From positions 1 through 16,453 of the forward strand of contig JAITVB010000111.1 of assembly GCA_031286025.1 (NCBI GenBank): a stretch of 16,453 bases of DNA, written 5' to 3'. The stretch is from Rikenellaceae bacterium. GTDB lineage: Bacteria; Bacteroidota; Bacteroidia; Bacteroidales; Rikenellaceae. The notes under the pieces are model-generated. The model saw nothing but the letters and a program-made list of their open reading frames with translations, was not told the origin of the DNA and searched no databases. Shown piece after piece: positions 15,512-16,453 of this stretch; within the stretch, counting starts at the first letter, position 1, and each line of letters starts with the position of its first letter. Made by a program: the position numbers and the translations under genes.

Positions 15512-15531
15512 AGATTTATTGTGTATATTTG
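15501..15531 (+). promoter_or_regulatory. Promoter of the GntR regulator gene
   Basis: TATATTTG (15524-15531) matches the Bacteroidota -7 box TAnnTTTG perfectly, and CTTG (15501-15504) is the -33 box at 19-nt spacing. The start of transcription near 15537 leaves a leader of about 18 nt before ATG 15555. This excludes the TTG at 15519 as start. Confidence 0.65.
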
Positions 15532-15554
15532 CTGTGAAACCAACTTGGTCCGGA

Positions 15555-16262
15555 ATGCGGGAACTGCCTCAACACAAGAAAGTTTACGAAGCCCTGCGCG
15601 AGCAGATCGCTCTCGGTCGGTTTGTCCCCGGCGATTTGCTGCCTTCCGAGAACGAGCTATGCGCCGTCTACGGGTTGGCGCGGCCCACGGTGCGTAAGGC
15701 GCTCGACCGCTTAGTGTCCGATGGTTTTATCCATAAGCATCAAGGCAAAGGGAGCATTGTACGCGGGGCGCCGAAAGGGATCGGCATCCTCTCGCTCAGC
15801 GGCACGACTTCGGCCGTGGGGGGTGACCGGCTCGAAACGCGCATCATCGCAGGGCCTGAGATCCGTAAGTGGAACGAGGCGTTTTCGTACGCAATCAACG
15901 AGGAGGAGCGCCAGGCGGGCTGCATCTATTTCGAGCGCCTACGCCTGCTGAACGGCGTGCCGGTCTTTTTTGACATCACGATGCTGCCTCATATCGGGCT
16001 GCCGCGATTCACAGCGCAACCACTTGAGAACGTGTCGCTTTTCAATCTGCTGCGCACCAAATATCAGATTGAGGTCACGGGCGGCACTCAACAACTTTTC
16101 GCCATCCGTGCTGACAAACGCTTGCGCGAACATTTTTTGACGACGCCGGGGCATCCCGTATTACAGCTCAACCGAAAAATCGAGACTTCGCGCCCAGGCC
16201 TTTTCATATATAGCCAGGTGTTTTGCATTACGCAGAATTACGGGTTGATCGGAACATTTTAG
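15555..16262 (+). CDS. GntR-family (HutC-type) transcriptional regulator with UTRA domain
   Basis: This 235-residue DNA-binding regulator has an N-terminal winged helix (about 4-70) with the GntR pattern LPSENELCAVYGLARPTVRKAL (29-50) and the wing GFIHKHQGKGSIV. A UTRA ligand-binding domain follows (about 90-232), with YFERLRLLNGVPVFFDIT and the C-terminal FIYSQVF typical of HutC-type proteins. UTRA domains usually bind small metabolites such as sugar phosphates or histidine-pathway compounds. It is transcribed away from the E2 operon, and the shared intergenic region holds both promoters and the candidate operator, so local control is likely. The start at ATG 15555 fits the promoter; the longer frame from TTG 15519 does not. 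The stop is TAG. Confidence 0.93.
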   Translation: MRELPQHKKVYEALREQIALGRFVPGDLLPSENELCAVYGLARPTVRKALDRLVSDGFIHKHQGKGSIVRGAPKGIGILSLSGTTSAVGGDRLETRIIAGPEIRKWNEAFSYAINEEERQAGCIYFERLRLLNGVPVFFDITMLPHIGLPRFTAQPLENVSLFNLLRTKYQIEVTGGTQQLFAIRADKRLREHFLTTPGHPVLQLNRKIETSRPGLFIYSQVFCITQNYGLIGTF

Positions 16263-16307
16263 GCGGGGTTCTCTCAAAACCCTTTCGGGAAAACGAAGCC
16301 CCCCCTT
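16262..16307 (+). terminator. Weak terminator-like structure after the GntR gene
   Basis: GGCGGGGTT (16262-16270) can pair imperfectly with the GAAGCCCCCCC run (up to about 16306). GGGTT/AACCC (16266-16270, 16278-16282) forms an alternative small hairpin. Only two T residues follow, so termination here is uncertain. Confidence 0.3.
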
Positions 16308-16363
16308 AATAAAAAATCAACTACATTAAGAGTTTAATTTACAAAATTACCTTATTGAGATAA

Positions 16364-16379
16364 CCTTTTGGATAAAAGG
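16364..16379. repeat. Short inverted repeat in the AT-rich tail
   Basis: CCTTTT (16364-16369) and AAAAGG (16374-16379) form a 6-bp hairpin with a GGAT loop, immediately downstream of the minus-strand coding end at 16382. It may be a weak terminator or part of a mobile-element end. Confidence 0.3.
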
Positions 16380-16381
16380 CA

Positions 16382-16453
16382 TTAAGCGAGCTTTTTCAGC
16401 AGTAGAGGTAACGAGTTGGCAACCGTGCCAGTTTCTGCGTTTTGCACTGCATT
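16382..16453 (-). CDS. C-terminus of an unrecognised protein, cut by the window edge
   Basis: Read on the minus strand, the frame is open from the window edge for 23 residues (NAVQNAETGTVANSLPLLL then KKLA) and ends with TAA at 16382-16384. Composition and the basic, leucine-rich end look like real coding sequence, but 23 residues do not identify a family. The flanking 16305-16381 stretch is far more AT-rich than the rest of the window. A transposase of an insertion sequence is one possibility; an ordinary neighbouring gene is another. Confidence 0.4.
   Translation of the reverse strand, partial: NAVQNAETGTVANSLPLLLKKLA

Noticed and set aside
1..16453. CRISPR array, prophage, rRNA or integrase
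   Set aside because: There are no regularly spaced repeats and no phage, integrase or rRNA sequence. The only hint of a mobile element is the cut coding end at the right edge.

Overview
The window looks like chromosomal DNA from a GC-rich member of the Bacteroidota, probably order Bacteroidales and possibly Alistipes-like; the genus is an inference. Supporting points are the rpmB-rpmG-DUF4295 block, a MurA with the PGGDKIG active-site loop, TAnnTTTG-type -7 promoter boxes, weak Shine-Dalgarno sites, A-rich leaders before start codons, and a fused E1 alpha/beta 2-oxoacid dehydrogenase.

Layout. (1) 1-78: window edge and a strong bidirectional terminator. (2) 126-755, minus strand: ribosomal proteins L28 and L33 and the small protein DUF4295. 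(3) 1115-3081, plus strand: murA (peptidoglycan synthesis) and a LolD-type ABC ATPase (lipoprotein export), 2 nt apart. (4) 3093-3136: terminator between convergent genes. (5) 3146-15353: a 12-kb block read entirely on the minus strand. In transcription order it holds E2 acyltransferase, E3 lipoamide dehydrogenase, fused E1 alpha/beta (broken by an in-frame TAG), a PHP-domain metalloenzyme, a class II aldolase/short-chain dehydrogenase fusion, a zinc-type alcohol dehydrogenase resembling L-sorbose-1-phosphate reductases, a decayed gene remnant, a tandem class II aldolase, and a short lipoate-protein ligase. (6) 15555-16262, plus strand: a divergent GntR/HutC-type regulator with a UTRA ligand domain. 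(7) 16263-16453: an AT-rich tail and the C-terminus of an unrecognised protein running off the edge.

How the genes may work together. The lipoate ligase can load lipoyl groups on E2, and E1-E2-E3 form a 2-oxoacid (or acetoin-like) dehydrogenase complex. The sugar-phosphate dehydrogenases and aldolases on the same strand, one pair with overlapping start and stop codons, suggest a catabolic route from a sugar or polyol phosphate through aldol cleavage to an oxo compound oxidised to acyl-CoA. Substrate, kinase and transporter are not visible, so this is a hypothesis. The GntR regulator and the E2 operon are divergently transcribed. Both promoters fit the Bacteroidota consensus and both sit on copies of a CTTGTAwAT element; one copy overlaps a HutC-type operator (GTATATAC), which suggests autoregulation and control of the operon.

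The most notable anomaly is the amber codon inside E1 alpha at 11615-11617. It leaves both halves in the same frame with intact family motifs. TAG is the normal stop of two other genes here, so codon reassignment is unlikely: this is a recent nonsense mutation, a sequence error, or an unusual readthrough case.
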